Source: Vaginella massiliensis (GTDB lineage Bacteria; Bacteroidota; Bacteroidia; Flavobacteriales; Weeksellaceae). Taken from it: DNA of 64,000 nt. The stretch lies in contig NZ_LT593746.1 in NCBI RefSeq assembly GCF_900089075.1, positions 124,967 to 188,966 on the forward strand, written 5' to 3'. The position numbers and the translations under genes were made by a program. Below, piece by piece: positions 27,523 to 35,925 of this stretch; the first letter of the stretch is position 1, and every line of letters starts with the position of its first letter. The notes under the pieces are model-generated. The model had not been told where the DNA came from, searched no databases, and saw only the letters and a list, made by a program, of their open reading frames with translations.

Positions 27523-29145
27523 TTAGAAAGCATACCTCAATCCTATCTGAATTTGATATGGATTTCCGGAATAGCTTGTGGTTCTTGTATTGATATTGAC
27601 GTTGTACACGAATTCTTGTTTTTGAGGATCGAAATTTTTGATGGAATAAATAATTTGTTTTCCCAATCTTCTCGAGCGTCCCCATTCTTTGTTGAGTAAA
27701 TTTGCAACATTAAATATATCGGCAGAAATCTCGAAGCTTAACTTATTTACAATGTTAATTTTTTTTGATAAACGTAGATCTATGTAACCATAGAAACCGT
27801 TTACACCGCCATTTCGTTCTGCAATTTTACCAAAGCTGTTACGGATGTATTTTTTTGTACTTTCCTCTACATTTGGATTATCAAGAATTGCTTGAATTCC
27901 TTTTTTTATATATTCTGGAGTATTCGGATTATTTATATCATAAATATAGGTTAAATCATTTGAGTTTACGAAATCTGCATTCATGTTGCCAGATACTCCC
28001 AAAGAATAACGAGTACCTCCGATTGCCGAAAATCTCACCCTGCATTTATTCCCCATAAGGTAGGTGATGTACCATAAACAATGCGTCTGTTCCTCTTTTT
28101 CTATCAAATTGACCAAATTGTGGAGAAGAAGATAAACCATATTTTCTTCGAGCAATATCTACAAATCTATTTAATGAAGACTGAATCAGATTATACCTGC
28201 TTCGTTTTGCTCATTCTGAATATCTGCAATGATAAGCGGTGATGAGTGAGCTTGATGATCCCAGGCAAAGAAATAATGAAGTTTATCTTTAATGATTGGC
28301 CCCCCTAGTGTAAAACCAAATTGATATTTAGAAAACTTCGAGTCTCGTTTATTCGCTCTTATATCATACGGGCTAGAAAGCCAATCTGTACGTCCGAACA
28401 TAAAAACACTACCAGAAAGTGTATTTGTACCAGATTTCGTAACGGTATTTATAGTACCTCCTCCGCTCCTTCCTAATGTCACATCGTACGCATGAGTTAC
28501 TACAGCAAACTCTCGCGCAGATTCCATGGATATTGCATAGGGACCTCCATTACGATTGGTGGTTCCTCCAGGTGTAGGGTTTTTAGCTGTCATTCCATCA
28601 ATCATAAAATTTGTAGAAGAAGCCAGTTGACCCGAAAGATTACTTCCCGAACTCAATGGTGACAAATCTATCAAGGATGTAAAATTTCGCCCGTTAACTG
28701 GTAAGCGCTCTATATCTTTTGCAGTTACTGAAGTTGAAGAACCAATATTCTTTATTGTGATTATCAAAGAGTTTCCTGAAACCTCAACAGCATCAATTTC
28801 GATAATATCGGATAGATTAGAATTAAATTTAAAATCAACTTTTATTTCATCACCGAGATTCAAATGATAACCATTTTTTACTTCTTCTCCCAACTCATCA
28901 GAATAAGCAATTATGGTGTATGCCCCCCCTAATGGCAATTGTTTAAAATAAAATTCTCCTTTTTGATTTGTAACCGTTGTAGTTGTAAATCCGGTGGACT
29001 CGTTTTTAACTTCAACTGTAACAGCATGAATTCCTTGTGGATTTTCGTTACTTATCTTTGCCGAAATAGAACCTTGTGTTCCCTGACCATCAACACAAAT
29101 CGTAGAGGTGGTAATCGCAGCAAGAGTCGTAATTTGTCGTATCAT
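27523..29145 (-). pseudogene. Oar-type TonB-dependent receptor, frameshifted and internally deleted
   Basis: From the ATG at 29145 a signal peptide, a carboxypeptidase-regulatory-like domain and the plug (VNGRNFTSLIDLSP, GGTINTVTKSGTN) are intact to ~28190. Then the frame shifts: RRKYGLSSSPQFGQFDRKRGTD appears in the next frame, a further frame gives SPTLWGINAG, and a third gives the C-terminal strands ending in LRYAF. Intact relatives are about 1000 residues, so roughly 400-500 residues of barrel are missing between ~28105 and ~28060. It cannot form a working receptor. Confidence 0.85.
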
Positions 29146-29514
29146 TTTAGATAAAATTTTATTCTTTTTAATTTTATATCCAAAAATAGCTTCGAGAAAC
29201 AAGCTAAATGTTACGCCAAATTGATAGCTTGGTTATTTAATCGTTAATCATTAAAGGTTTATTTAGATTAAAGAAATATGCCTCTCTGCACGAGCTAAAA
29301 AACTGCTGAAAACAACCTGATTTTTGTGAAAAATATTTTAGATGCAAAACTATTTTCAATTCTATTCACAAAATCTATCTGTCTATATGTTTAGCTTGCT
29401 TTTTTCAGAATCATTTTTGTGTTTCAATTCATAGATTCGAAGGATTGATAAAGACCGTAGAGATTGGGAAAAACCTTTTTTTAGACCAAGACAAGAGAAT
29501 CCTTTTTACCATCG

Positions 29515-29643
29515 AATCCTTTCGCCAGTATTTCATATTCTTTCAGGTTTGAAATCCTGCGCAAATGGAATGGTGCAGATCATCAGTTCGTCAATCCCGT
29601 TCACTTGCTGTTCATTTTTTTTTAAGAATAATCAACCCACCAT
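29515..29643 (-). repeat. Decayed copy of the 3' part of the LLM oxidoreductase gene
   Basis: Aligns to 32030-32149 with small indels in homopolymers; the encoded LMICTIPFAQDF block is still readable on the minus strand. It stops about ten bases short of the stop codon. It lies in the 29146-29724 gap, which otherwise holds only a terminator and featureless A+T-rich sequence. Confidence 0.85.
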
Positions 29644-29666
29644 TTTTCCAGCTTTCCCTTTTTTGT

Positions 29667-29698
29667 AAAAAAAACCGCCTCGATTTCGAGACAGTTTC
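29667..29698 (-). terminator. Terminator of the lectin-like gene
   Basis: Stem AAACCGCCTCG/CGAGACAGTTT (wobbles) around ATTT; a T-run follows on the minus strand. Confidence 0.8.
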
Positions 29699-29724
29699 AT
29701 TTCAATACGCTATTGTGCTTATTT

Positions 29725-31104
29725 TTATTTATTATACGAAGGCAGCGATGGGTTTGTTATAATGCTGCATTTTCGCGCATAGACGACAGTGGTTGCCGTA
29801 TTGTTCGTGAGATCGGTGTCTGTAATTTCCGTACTGTTTACCGTAGAAACACTTTTGAAACTCTGATTGTTTGGAATGGATTTTTTAAAGTAGTTCCCGG
29901 TGATCGTAATGATTCCTGAGGATTTTCTCGCCAAACCTACCTTACCGGTGATATTATTGGACGTAAAATTGCTGGTTGGCAGGGTGGAACTTGTAAATCC
30001 AGTAGTTGAGAGGCTTGTTATTTTAAATTTAGTGATATCCAGAAGATTTCCTGCAGCGTCCTGTATCTGATTGGAAAAATTAATATCAGCTAAATTTGCC
30101 GGGGTATCATTACTTACTTCAATCGAAAAAGTAACAGGGTTCTCTTTTATATCATTACACAGTGATGCAGAATTGGATCTGCTGTCCACACGAATGTTTC
30201 CCGGCGTTGTCAGTAAGACATTTCGGATTTCATGGAAATTAAATCCTCCGCCAGTTGAAGCAGCAAAGCCTAACTTTAAGGTAGGTGGCAGTGGGTAAGT
30301 GGTACCGTTCATTGTATAATTGAGTACCTCGGTGAAGGTGGTTTCGTTTTGTTTTCTCCACTTTATGTTGATTAAATAATCGTTTCCGGATTTTGTAATG
30401 TAAACTTGCACCCTTCTGTAAAAAACAGTAGGAGATGGTCGCGAAGATACAATGGTGTTGTAATCAATTTCATCCCGGGCTCTTATAGCATTATCATTTC
30501 CTGTTCTGTCGCCCAATGCGATGTGGGTCAAATAAGGGTTTGATGCATTAGGCGTTGCTGAGGTTGGCCCACGCAGTACAATTGCATTTGGGACCACACC
30601 AGCGGTTCCTCCGGTCCTGCCTTCTGCTGCACGAGCGAAATTTCCGAATTCATCAAAGCCTACACCGATATATCCTCCACTTAGGCCCGTGGTATTGCCA
30701 GTGTTGGCATAACCTAAAGATCCACCGTATCCTCCCAATTTGAAGTTGGCATCCGTTATACTTCCGTCAAAAAGAAATAAAGAAAATCCGTCAGCACCTA
30801 AGTAACCATCATATGAAGATCTCCAAGTCACATATTCAAAATCAGCAATAATACCCAAACTTGTAGGAAACGACTGTTGTACATACATGTAACCTCTTTG
30901 GCTACCTGTACTGTTGGTAAGCCGCAGCCACCCACTTCCGATGGGATCAACTCCTGTGGCCGCTGTAAGGGTAGCGTTATCTCCGATTTTTAATCCGGTA
31001 GCGTCATTTGTTTTTAAGGGATTGGTAATGGTAAACTGCGCGGGAACCATTCCCCAAGTGAACAGTAGAGCCAGGCAAAACGTTTTAAAAATTTGCTTCA
31101 TCAT
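29725..31104 (-). CDS. Secreted L-type lectin-like protein with DUF11-like end
   Basis: 459 residues. Signal peptide (MMKQIFKTFCLALLFTWGMVPAQ), then about 260 residues of concanavalin-like legume-lectin fold (ADGFSLFLFDG, GGYIGVGFDEFGNFA, LKLGFAASTGG). The last ~130 residues resemble a DUF11/conserved-repeat Ig-like domain (DLTNNTATTVVYARKC). Relatives in Chryseobacterium carry further repeats and a T9SS sorting tail; here the protein stops soon after the first repeat, so it may be shortened. Likely an outer-surface or secreted glycan binder. Start is three bases past the stop of its partner gene. Confidence 0.72.
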   Translation of the reverse strand: MMKQIFKTFCLALLFTWGMVPAQFTITNPLKTNDATGLKIGDNATLTAATGVDPIGSGWLRLTNSTGSQRGYMYVQQSFPTSLGIIADFEYVTWRSSYDGYLGADGFSLFLFDGSITDANFKLGGYGGSLGYANTGNTTGLSGGYIGVGFDEFGNFARAAEGRTGGTAGVVPNAIVLRGPTSATPNASNPYLTHIALGDRTGNDNAIRARDEIDYNTIVSSRPSPTVFYRRVQVYITKSGNDYLINIKWRKQNETTFTEVLNYTMNGTTYPLPPTLKLGFAASTGGGFNFHEIRNVLLTTPGNIRVDSRSNSASLCNDIKENPVTFSIEVSNDTPANLADINFSNQIQDAAGNLLDITKFKITSLSTTGFTSSTLPTSNFTSNNITGKVGLARKSSGIITITGNYFKKSIPNNQSFKSVSTVNSTEITDTDLTNNTATTVVYARKCSIITNPSLPSYNK

Positions 31105-31107
31105 CGC

Positions 31108-31734
31108 TTATTTTACCACAAAAACAATATTCATAAAACTTGCATCAGAAGCATTTCCTATCACGTTGTAAGACATTACGCCATCAGCAGTTATAGATAC
31201 ATTGTTCATAAGAGAAGTATCGTAATAGGTAACATAATATTCCAGTTCATTTTTTGGAAGAGTAGGAATACTGCCTGTCGATCCGGTACTTTTTACTGGG
31301 GGAGAATTGAACTGTGTATAGTACAAATTATACAAATCCATCGTTTTTGTTCCCAAGGTGGATGTGTTCACCAATACCGATGGCATGTAGAAAAATTTTG
31401 GGAAATTGTTATTTCGAAAAGCACCAACCCATTTGCTGATGGTGTTATCATAGTAATAAAATCCCGGAGTTCTAATGTTGGAAGTTTTGGTAGTTACAGG
31501 ATTGGGAATGCTGGTAACATAAACTAAAGCAGCATGCTGATTGGCACCATAGGTAGCATCCTTGGCTTTCAGGTCGTCACCGGAAATTCTTGTTACCAGT
31601 ACTCCATCGGCTACCGTAGCAACCGAGGATTTAGAAACATCCAAAGTAGTGGAGGGCGATGTAGTGTTGATTCCTACTTGTGCATGAGCATAAATCGCAG
31701 ATAGAATCCCGATAAAGCAGATAATTTTTTTCAT
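31108..31734 (-). CDS. Exported hypothetical protein, partner of the lectin-like protein
   Basis: 208 residues with signal peptide (MKKIICFIGILSAIYAHAQ). It opens with VGINTTSPSTTLDVS, a motif seen at the head of many flavobacterial secreted and fibre-like proteins. No catalytic motif. It directly precedes the lectin-like gene with a three-base gap, so the two are one operon. Function unknown. Confidence 0.65.
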   Translation of the reverse strand: MKKIICFIGILSAIYAHAQVGINTTSPSTTLDVSKSSVATVADGVLVTRISGDDLKAKDATYGANQHAALVYVTSIPNPVTTKTSNIRTPGFYYYDNTISKWVGAFRNNNFPKFFYMPSVLVNTSTLGTKTMDLYNLYYTQFNSPPVKSTGSTGSIPTLPKNELEYYVTYYDTSLMNNVSITADGVMSYNVIGNASDASFMNIVFVVK

Positions 31735-32016
31735 TAATTTGGTTTATTTTATATATTGTTTATGCTTACAAATTTAAACATTTTATTAATTATAAAAATT
31801 CAGAAAAATTAATTAAAAATTATATATTCTGTGTTTCAAAAGCTGTTTTTGTAAATAGCGGGTACATTTACAGATGAAAATTTCGGAAAAACATAGTTGC
31901 TTTATTATTTTAAGAATGTTACACGAATTTTTTATTTTAAGAAAAATGACCTCCTAAGGATCTCACGGATTTTTAGATCCCAACGTTGCCGATTTTATCC
32001 AGTGTCATAATTGTTT

Positions 32017-33015
32017 CTAAATCAGCCCAAATCCTTTCGCCAGCATTTCATATTCTTTCAGTTTGAAATCCTGCGCAAATGGAATGGTGCAGATCATCAG
32101 TTCGTCAAACCGGTGCATTTGCTGTTCATTTTTAAGATAATCAACCACCTCATTGATTTCTCCGCGGATGTGCCATTTTTTATTCTGCTCCATAAAAAGC
32201 CGTTCTGCATCACTTAAAGGATAAGTCTGTGCATCTTCGGGTGACATTCTGCGGATGCGCTGTCCGGTGTGGAGCTGCATACGGGCAATATCGGAAGAAA
32301 GCGCCTGAAATTCGGCTTCTTCATGCGTTTCAGCAACGGTTACCATATAGCACGCTAATACTTTCGGTTCTTTTTGAAAAGCTGAAGGTTCAAAATTTTC
32401 GCGGTACACCTCAAAAATATCCCGGTCGATAGTTCCGGTAAAGAACTGGACATAAGCGTAACTCAAACCCATTTTTCCGGCTTCCAAAGCACTGTTTCCG
32501 GTGGAACCCAGCAGAAAAACCTCGGGCAGGATAATTCCTGTAGGATTGGCGATCACATTCTGGTTGAAATAATCCTCGCCGTTTTCATCGTTCATTAAAT
32601 GTAAAGTTTCCGAAAGTTTTTTATAAAGATCCTGAAAACGTGTGTCTTTGCCTTCTGATAAAGCCAAAATGGATTTCCCGTCGCCGCCCGGAGCGCGTCC
32701 TGCCCCAAAATCAATTCTGCCCGGGGCATAAGCGGATAAAGTTTTGAAAGTCTCCGCCATTTTGTACGGCGAATAATGCATCATCATCGTGCCACCGGAA
32801 CCCAACCGGATTCTTTCGGTTTGCCCGGCAAGATGCGCAATCGAAATTTCAGGCGCCGAACTGGCGAAACCTTCCGTATTGTGGTGTTCGGCAAACCAGA
32901 AACGGTGGTAACCCAGTTTATCCGCAAATTTTACGGCTTCGCGCATATTTTCTAAAGCTTTCTGCGGAGTTTGCCCCTGTGAAATGGGTCCCTGGTCGAG
33001 TATGGAGAGTTTCAT
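32017..33015 (-). CDS. LLM-class flavin-dependent oxidoreductase
   Basis: 332 residues, family-typical length. Luciferase-like TIM barrel: LDQGPISQG, FWFAEHHNT and RIRLGSGGTMMMHYSPY with ALEAGKMGLSYAY. Members of this MsnO8-like group oxidise small molecules with FMN or F420 and are of uncertain substrate. Base composition (more G+C, many CCG/GCC codons) differs from the core genes and matches the neighbouring lectin pair. A decayed copy of its 3' part lies 2.5 kb downstream. The 282 bases after its end (31735-32016) hold no gene; only a weak GGATCT/AGATCC hairpin is seen. Confidence 0.88.
   Translation of the reverse strand: MKLSILDQGPISQGQTPQKALENMREAVKFADKLGYHRFWFAEHHNTEGFASSAPEISIAHLAGQTERIRLGSGGTMMMHYSPYKMAETFKTLSAYAPGRIDFGAGRAPGGDGKSILALSEGKDTRFQDLYKKLSETLHLMNDENGEDYFNQNVIANPTGIILPEVFLLGSTGNSALEAGKMGLSYAYVQFFTGTIDRDIFEVYRENFEPSAFQKEPKVLACYMVTVAETHEEAEFQALSSDIARMQLHTGQRIRRMSPEDAQTYPLSDAERLFMEQNKKWHIRGEINEVVDYLKNEQQMHRFDELMICTIPFAQDFKLKEYEMLAKGFGLI
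32030..32149 (-). repeat. 3' part of the LLM gene, partner of the 29515 repeat
   Basis: Intact copy; encodes the last ~40 residues. Roughly 90% identical by eye to 29515-29643 apart from small indels. Confidence 0.85.
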
Positions 33016-33125
33016 TTGTTTCTTTTAGAAAAAGTAATATTGTATGGGTACAAAATTCTTAAAATAAATATTATCTTGGCTCAAAATTACATTGATTTTA
33101 GTAATTTAATTCATCGTAAAATAAT

Positions 33126-33153
33126 AAAGACTGCCTTTTCTAAAGCAGCCTTT
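33126..33153 (-). terminator. Terminator after the TPR fragment
   Basis: AAGACTGCC/GCAGCCTT hairpin with one wobble, followed by a T-rich tract on the minus strand. Confidence 0.6.
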
Positions 33154-33174
33154 CACTTATTATTGCATGATGTT

Positions 33175-33550
33175 TTATCCGTTCAGTGATTTGCTCAGAT
33201 TCTGAGCGTCTGTGTTACTTGGATCATACTGTAAAGATTTTGCAATGTGCATTTTTGCAGCATTTTTATCAGTTTCAAACAAAGCGTACGCAATAAAGAA
33301 ATGTGCATAAGCCAAATTCTTTTTGTTGGCTTCCACTTCCTCAGGTTTTACCATGGCAACATACTTTTCGTAAGCCGCTTTGGCACTTTCGTTATTTTTC
33401 AGATTTTGGTAGGCAATTCCCTGGCTGTAATAAGCTGGAGCCCAATCTGGCAACACTGTTGAGATTTGTGACCAAGTTTGTAAAGAATTATTCCAATCGG
33501 ATGCATTTTGGTAAGCTACCGCCAGTTTAGACAAAGCTTTATATGTCAAA
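33175..33550 (-). pseudogene. TPR-repeat protein, 3' fragment
   Basis: About 125 residues with three tetratricopeptide-like units (ALSKLAVAYQNASDWNNSLQ, APAYYSQGIAYQNLKNNESA, AHFFIAYALFETDKNAA). The N-terminus is lost at a junction near 33550, beyond which the minus strand reads antisense to a different gene on the plus strand. The frame open to 33621 is therefore not original. Confidence 0.7.
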
Positions 33551-34320
33551 ATAACACCTGCCAATGAAGCGGGCGAAGCCACAGGATGTCCAGAGCTTAT
33601 CTTTAACACCAACTCTATCATAGGCTATTGCCCAATTACTTCTACCACTCCAAATGCAATTTATCCGATCACTTCTTTTATTTTCAACGGAACAGACTAT
33701 CCATCGAGTAGTGAGGAAGGACAACCTGCGTATGAAGATTTTAGCAATATAGAGTTTGAAGAAGCCAAACTTTCATCATTCCCGATTACGATTAGTGGGA
33801 TTGGATTTGCGGGATTCCGATTCGGTGCTACTGTATTTATAGATTGGAGTTCTGATGCTGATTTCGACGATGAAGGAGAGCAATATTTTGTAACTCCCGA
33901 TACATTCCTTGGAGGAACAGAAGCATTCAATGAGTTTACTGGTATGATTACAGTACCGAGAACGCTACAATAGGTAAAGTTCGTATGAGCGTAAAGTATA
34001 TTTACAACAGCTCATTCACAACCCTCAACCCAGCTCTTAAATCGGCATGTACACCTGTGAGCAACGGACAAGTAGAAGACTATACAATCGAAGTAGAAGA
34101 AGATTTGGGTGTGGATGATGTTATAGGAAAATCTAGCCTAAGCATTGCTCCAAATCCGTTCACCAATACGCTCATGATTTCTGAGCCAAACAAGGTAAAA
34201 TCTGTACAGTTTACAGATCTTACAGGCAGACATATAAAAACACTTGATGCAGCTTCTGAGCTCAATGTTTCTGATCTGAAACCTGATTTATATCTTATAA
34301 CGCTCCTCATGGATGTTTAG
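33545..34320 (+). pseudogene. GEVED-domain T9SS cargo protein, 5'-truncated and frameshifted
   Basis: Starting at the junction, a frame encodes 142 residues of a secreted adhesin-like domain (FAGFRFGATVFIDWSSDADFD), ending at a TAG at 33971. One base earlier a shifted frame gives ENATIGKVRMSVKYIYNSS, then the GEVED motif SNGQVEDYTIEV and a type A T9SS sorting tail (SIAPNPFTNTLMIS...VQFTDLTGRHIK). A single missing base near 33957 explains the break. The tail also ends early, without the usual basic last strand. Both ends and the middle are damaged. Confidence 0.8.
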
Positions 34321-34330
34321 AACGTGTATA

Positions 34331-34362
34331 TGTTCTCGAACATTCGAGAGCAACTTTTTTAT
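34331..34362 (+). terminator. Terminator of the GEVED gene
   Basis: CTCGAA/TTCGAG hairpin followed by six T. The rest of 34363-34574 holds no recognisable element. Confidence 0.65.
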
Positions 34363-34574
34363 CTCATAACAGCCAATAATTCCTATCGATTTGTAATAGA
34401 ACAAAAAAAAATTATTCTACCCTCACCACCTCTATATCAACCATTTTGGTGGGACGATTTTTGTGGTTTTTAACAAATTTTAGCAACTTTCGGTGGCATA
34501 TCCTATCAAAAAACTTCCTCATTTCCCATATATATTGATTATTTTTGAACCTTATTCGAATTCAAATTAGAAGT

Positions 34575-35684
34575 ATGAAAAAATTAATCATCGCTACAAG
34601 TATAATAGGACTTACACTTTTTGCATGCAAAAAAGAAAACAAAGACCTAAAAGTTGTAGGAACAGACGCCAATGGAAATGAATTAGTGATTACAGAAAAT
34701 GGTGATACCATACAAAAAAGTGAAGCAGAAACGGCGACTGAAAATGTTCTGAACCAAGACGACAACGCAAAGCAAGCATTGATCAAAAACGAAGATGATA
34801 CGTATCGTTTCAAATACAACCTTACCAAAGGAAACACTTACCCAATCAACCTTACGGTGATTACCACTCGCAACGTTTCTGACGGGAAGCAAAGTATAAA
34901 GATGACCAATGAAAGCAAAAAGAAAATCGATTATACAGTACAAGACTTCAAAGATGGCATCTATACCCTGAAAGTTACCTTCAGACAATATGCAGAAAAA
35001 CTTACTGACCCTGCAGGCAAGACCTTGTCTTTCGACACCAATGCCGCAAAACCATCGAATCCAATGATTGCCATGTCTTGGCAAGTTTACAAATCCATTA
35101 TCGGTAAAAGTTACACTTTGAAAATAAACGAACAAGGAAAAGTAACCAGCATAGACGGGCTAGCCCATATACGTACCGGAATCGAAAATTCGTTGAAATC
35201 ATCACTCAATGCCGAAGAACAAAAAGCTTTGTCTGAAATGTTGAAAGTTTCGCTTAGTGATGAAGCCATCAAATCGCAATTCGAAGAGACGATGAATATC
35301 TATCCAGACAAAAACTTGAAGCTGAAAGAAAGTTGGTCGGATGAAAACAAAATCAACGAAGGACCACTCAAAGGAAAGTCTAAAATCACCAGAACCCTGG
35401 CAAGCATCGACGAGCAATCAACCAAAATCGAGGTGAAAGGCACCCAAAATGTAAGCGGAAGCCAATCGCAACAAATACCGATATCTGAAAAAGAACAAAC
35501 AACGGTAAAACTTACCTTGAACGATAATTCTACGGTAAACGGCGATATTCTATTGGAAACCTCATCGGGATGGATCAAGAAAATCAACATTACCCAAAAG
35601 AAAAATGTAAAGGAAATACAAGAAGCTCAAGGTCAGAAAATGACTCGTACCGAGACCACCACTGTACAAACCATTGTAAATTAA
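34575..35684 (+). CDS. DUF6263 family lipoprotein
   Basis: 369 residues from the ATG at 34575; an upstream in-frame ATG at 34545 would spoil the signal. Type II signal peptide with lipobox LFAC (MKKLIIATSIIGLTLFACKK). The body is beta-rich, with features of the DUF6263 family (YRFKYNLTKGNTYPINLTV near the start; GIENSLKSSLNAEEQKALSE in the middle). Role unknown; periplasmic or outer-membrane anchored. First of a run of same-strand genes to 40157. Confidence 0.75.
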   Translation: MKKLIIATSIIGLTLFACKKENKDLKVVGTDANGNELVITENGDTIQKSEAETATENVLNQDDNAKQALIKNEDDTYRFKYNLTKGNTYPINLTVITTRNVSDGKQSIKMTNESKKKIDYTVQDFKDGIYTLKVTFRQYAEKLTDPAGKTLSFDTNAAKPSNPMIAMSWQVYKSIIGKSYTLKINEQGKVTSIDGLAHIRTGIENSLKSSLNAEEQKALSEMLKVSLSDEAIKSQFEETMNIYPDKNLKLKESWSDENKINEGPLKGKSKITRTLASIDEQSTKIEVKGTQNVSGSQSQQIPISEKEQTTVKLTLNDNSTVNGDILLETSSGWIKKINITQKKNVKEIQEAQGQKMTRTETTTVQTIVN

Positions 35685-35691
35685 TTCGAAT

Positions 35692-35925
35692 ATGAAGACC
35701 ATCTTAGTAGCTGTTCTATTTTTTGTAATATTTTTATTTGTCTTTCGTATCTTCAAAACCTATTTTGTCGTTCGAAAAGTCTATAAAGATGTAATCAACG
35801 AGCAACAACGCCATCAAAATAATACGTCTTCGACCCGAACGTCATCTGAGTTTGACAAACCAAAATACAACATAGAAGCCGAAACGGTAGAATATGAAAT
35901 AATAGAAGAAAAGGATGAAAAATAA
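35692..35925 (+). CDS. DUF4834-like small membrane protein
   Basis: 77 residues: one N-terminal transmembrane helix (ILVAVLFFVIFLFVFRIF) and a charged tail ending in VEYEIIEEKDEK, the pattern of DUF4834 proteins that precede YfhO genes in flavobacteria. It overlaps the YfhO start by 11 bases, so the two are co-translated. Function unknown. Confidence 0.7.
   Translation: MKTILVAVLFFVIFLFVFRIFKTYFVVRKVYKDVINEQQRHQNNTSSTRTSSEFDKPKYNIEAETVEYEIIEEKDEK

Noticed and set aside
31958-31980. GGATCT/AGATCC hairpin after the LLM gene as terminator
   Set aside because: No T-run on either strand in the right place; only a weak inverted repeat.
34421-34480. CCACC/GGTGG inverted motifs in the gap before the DUF6263 gene
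   Set aside because: Imperfect and widely spaced; no supporting context.
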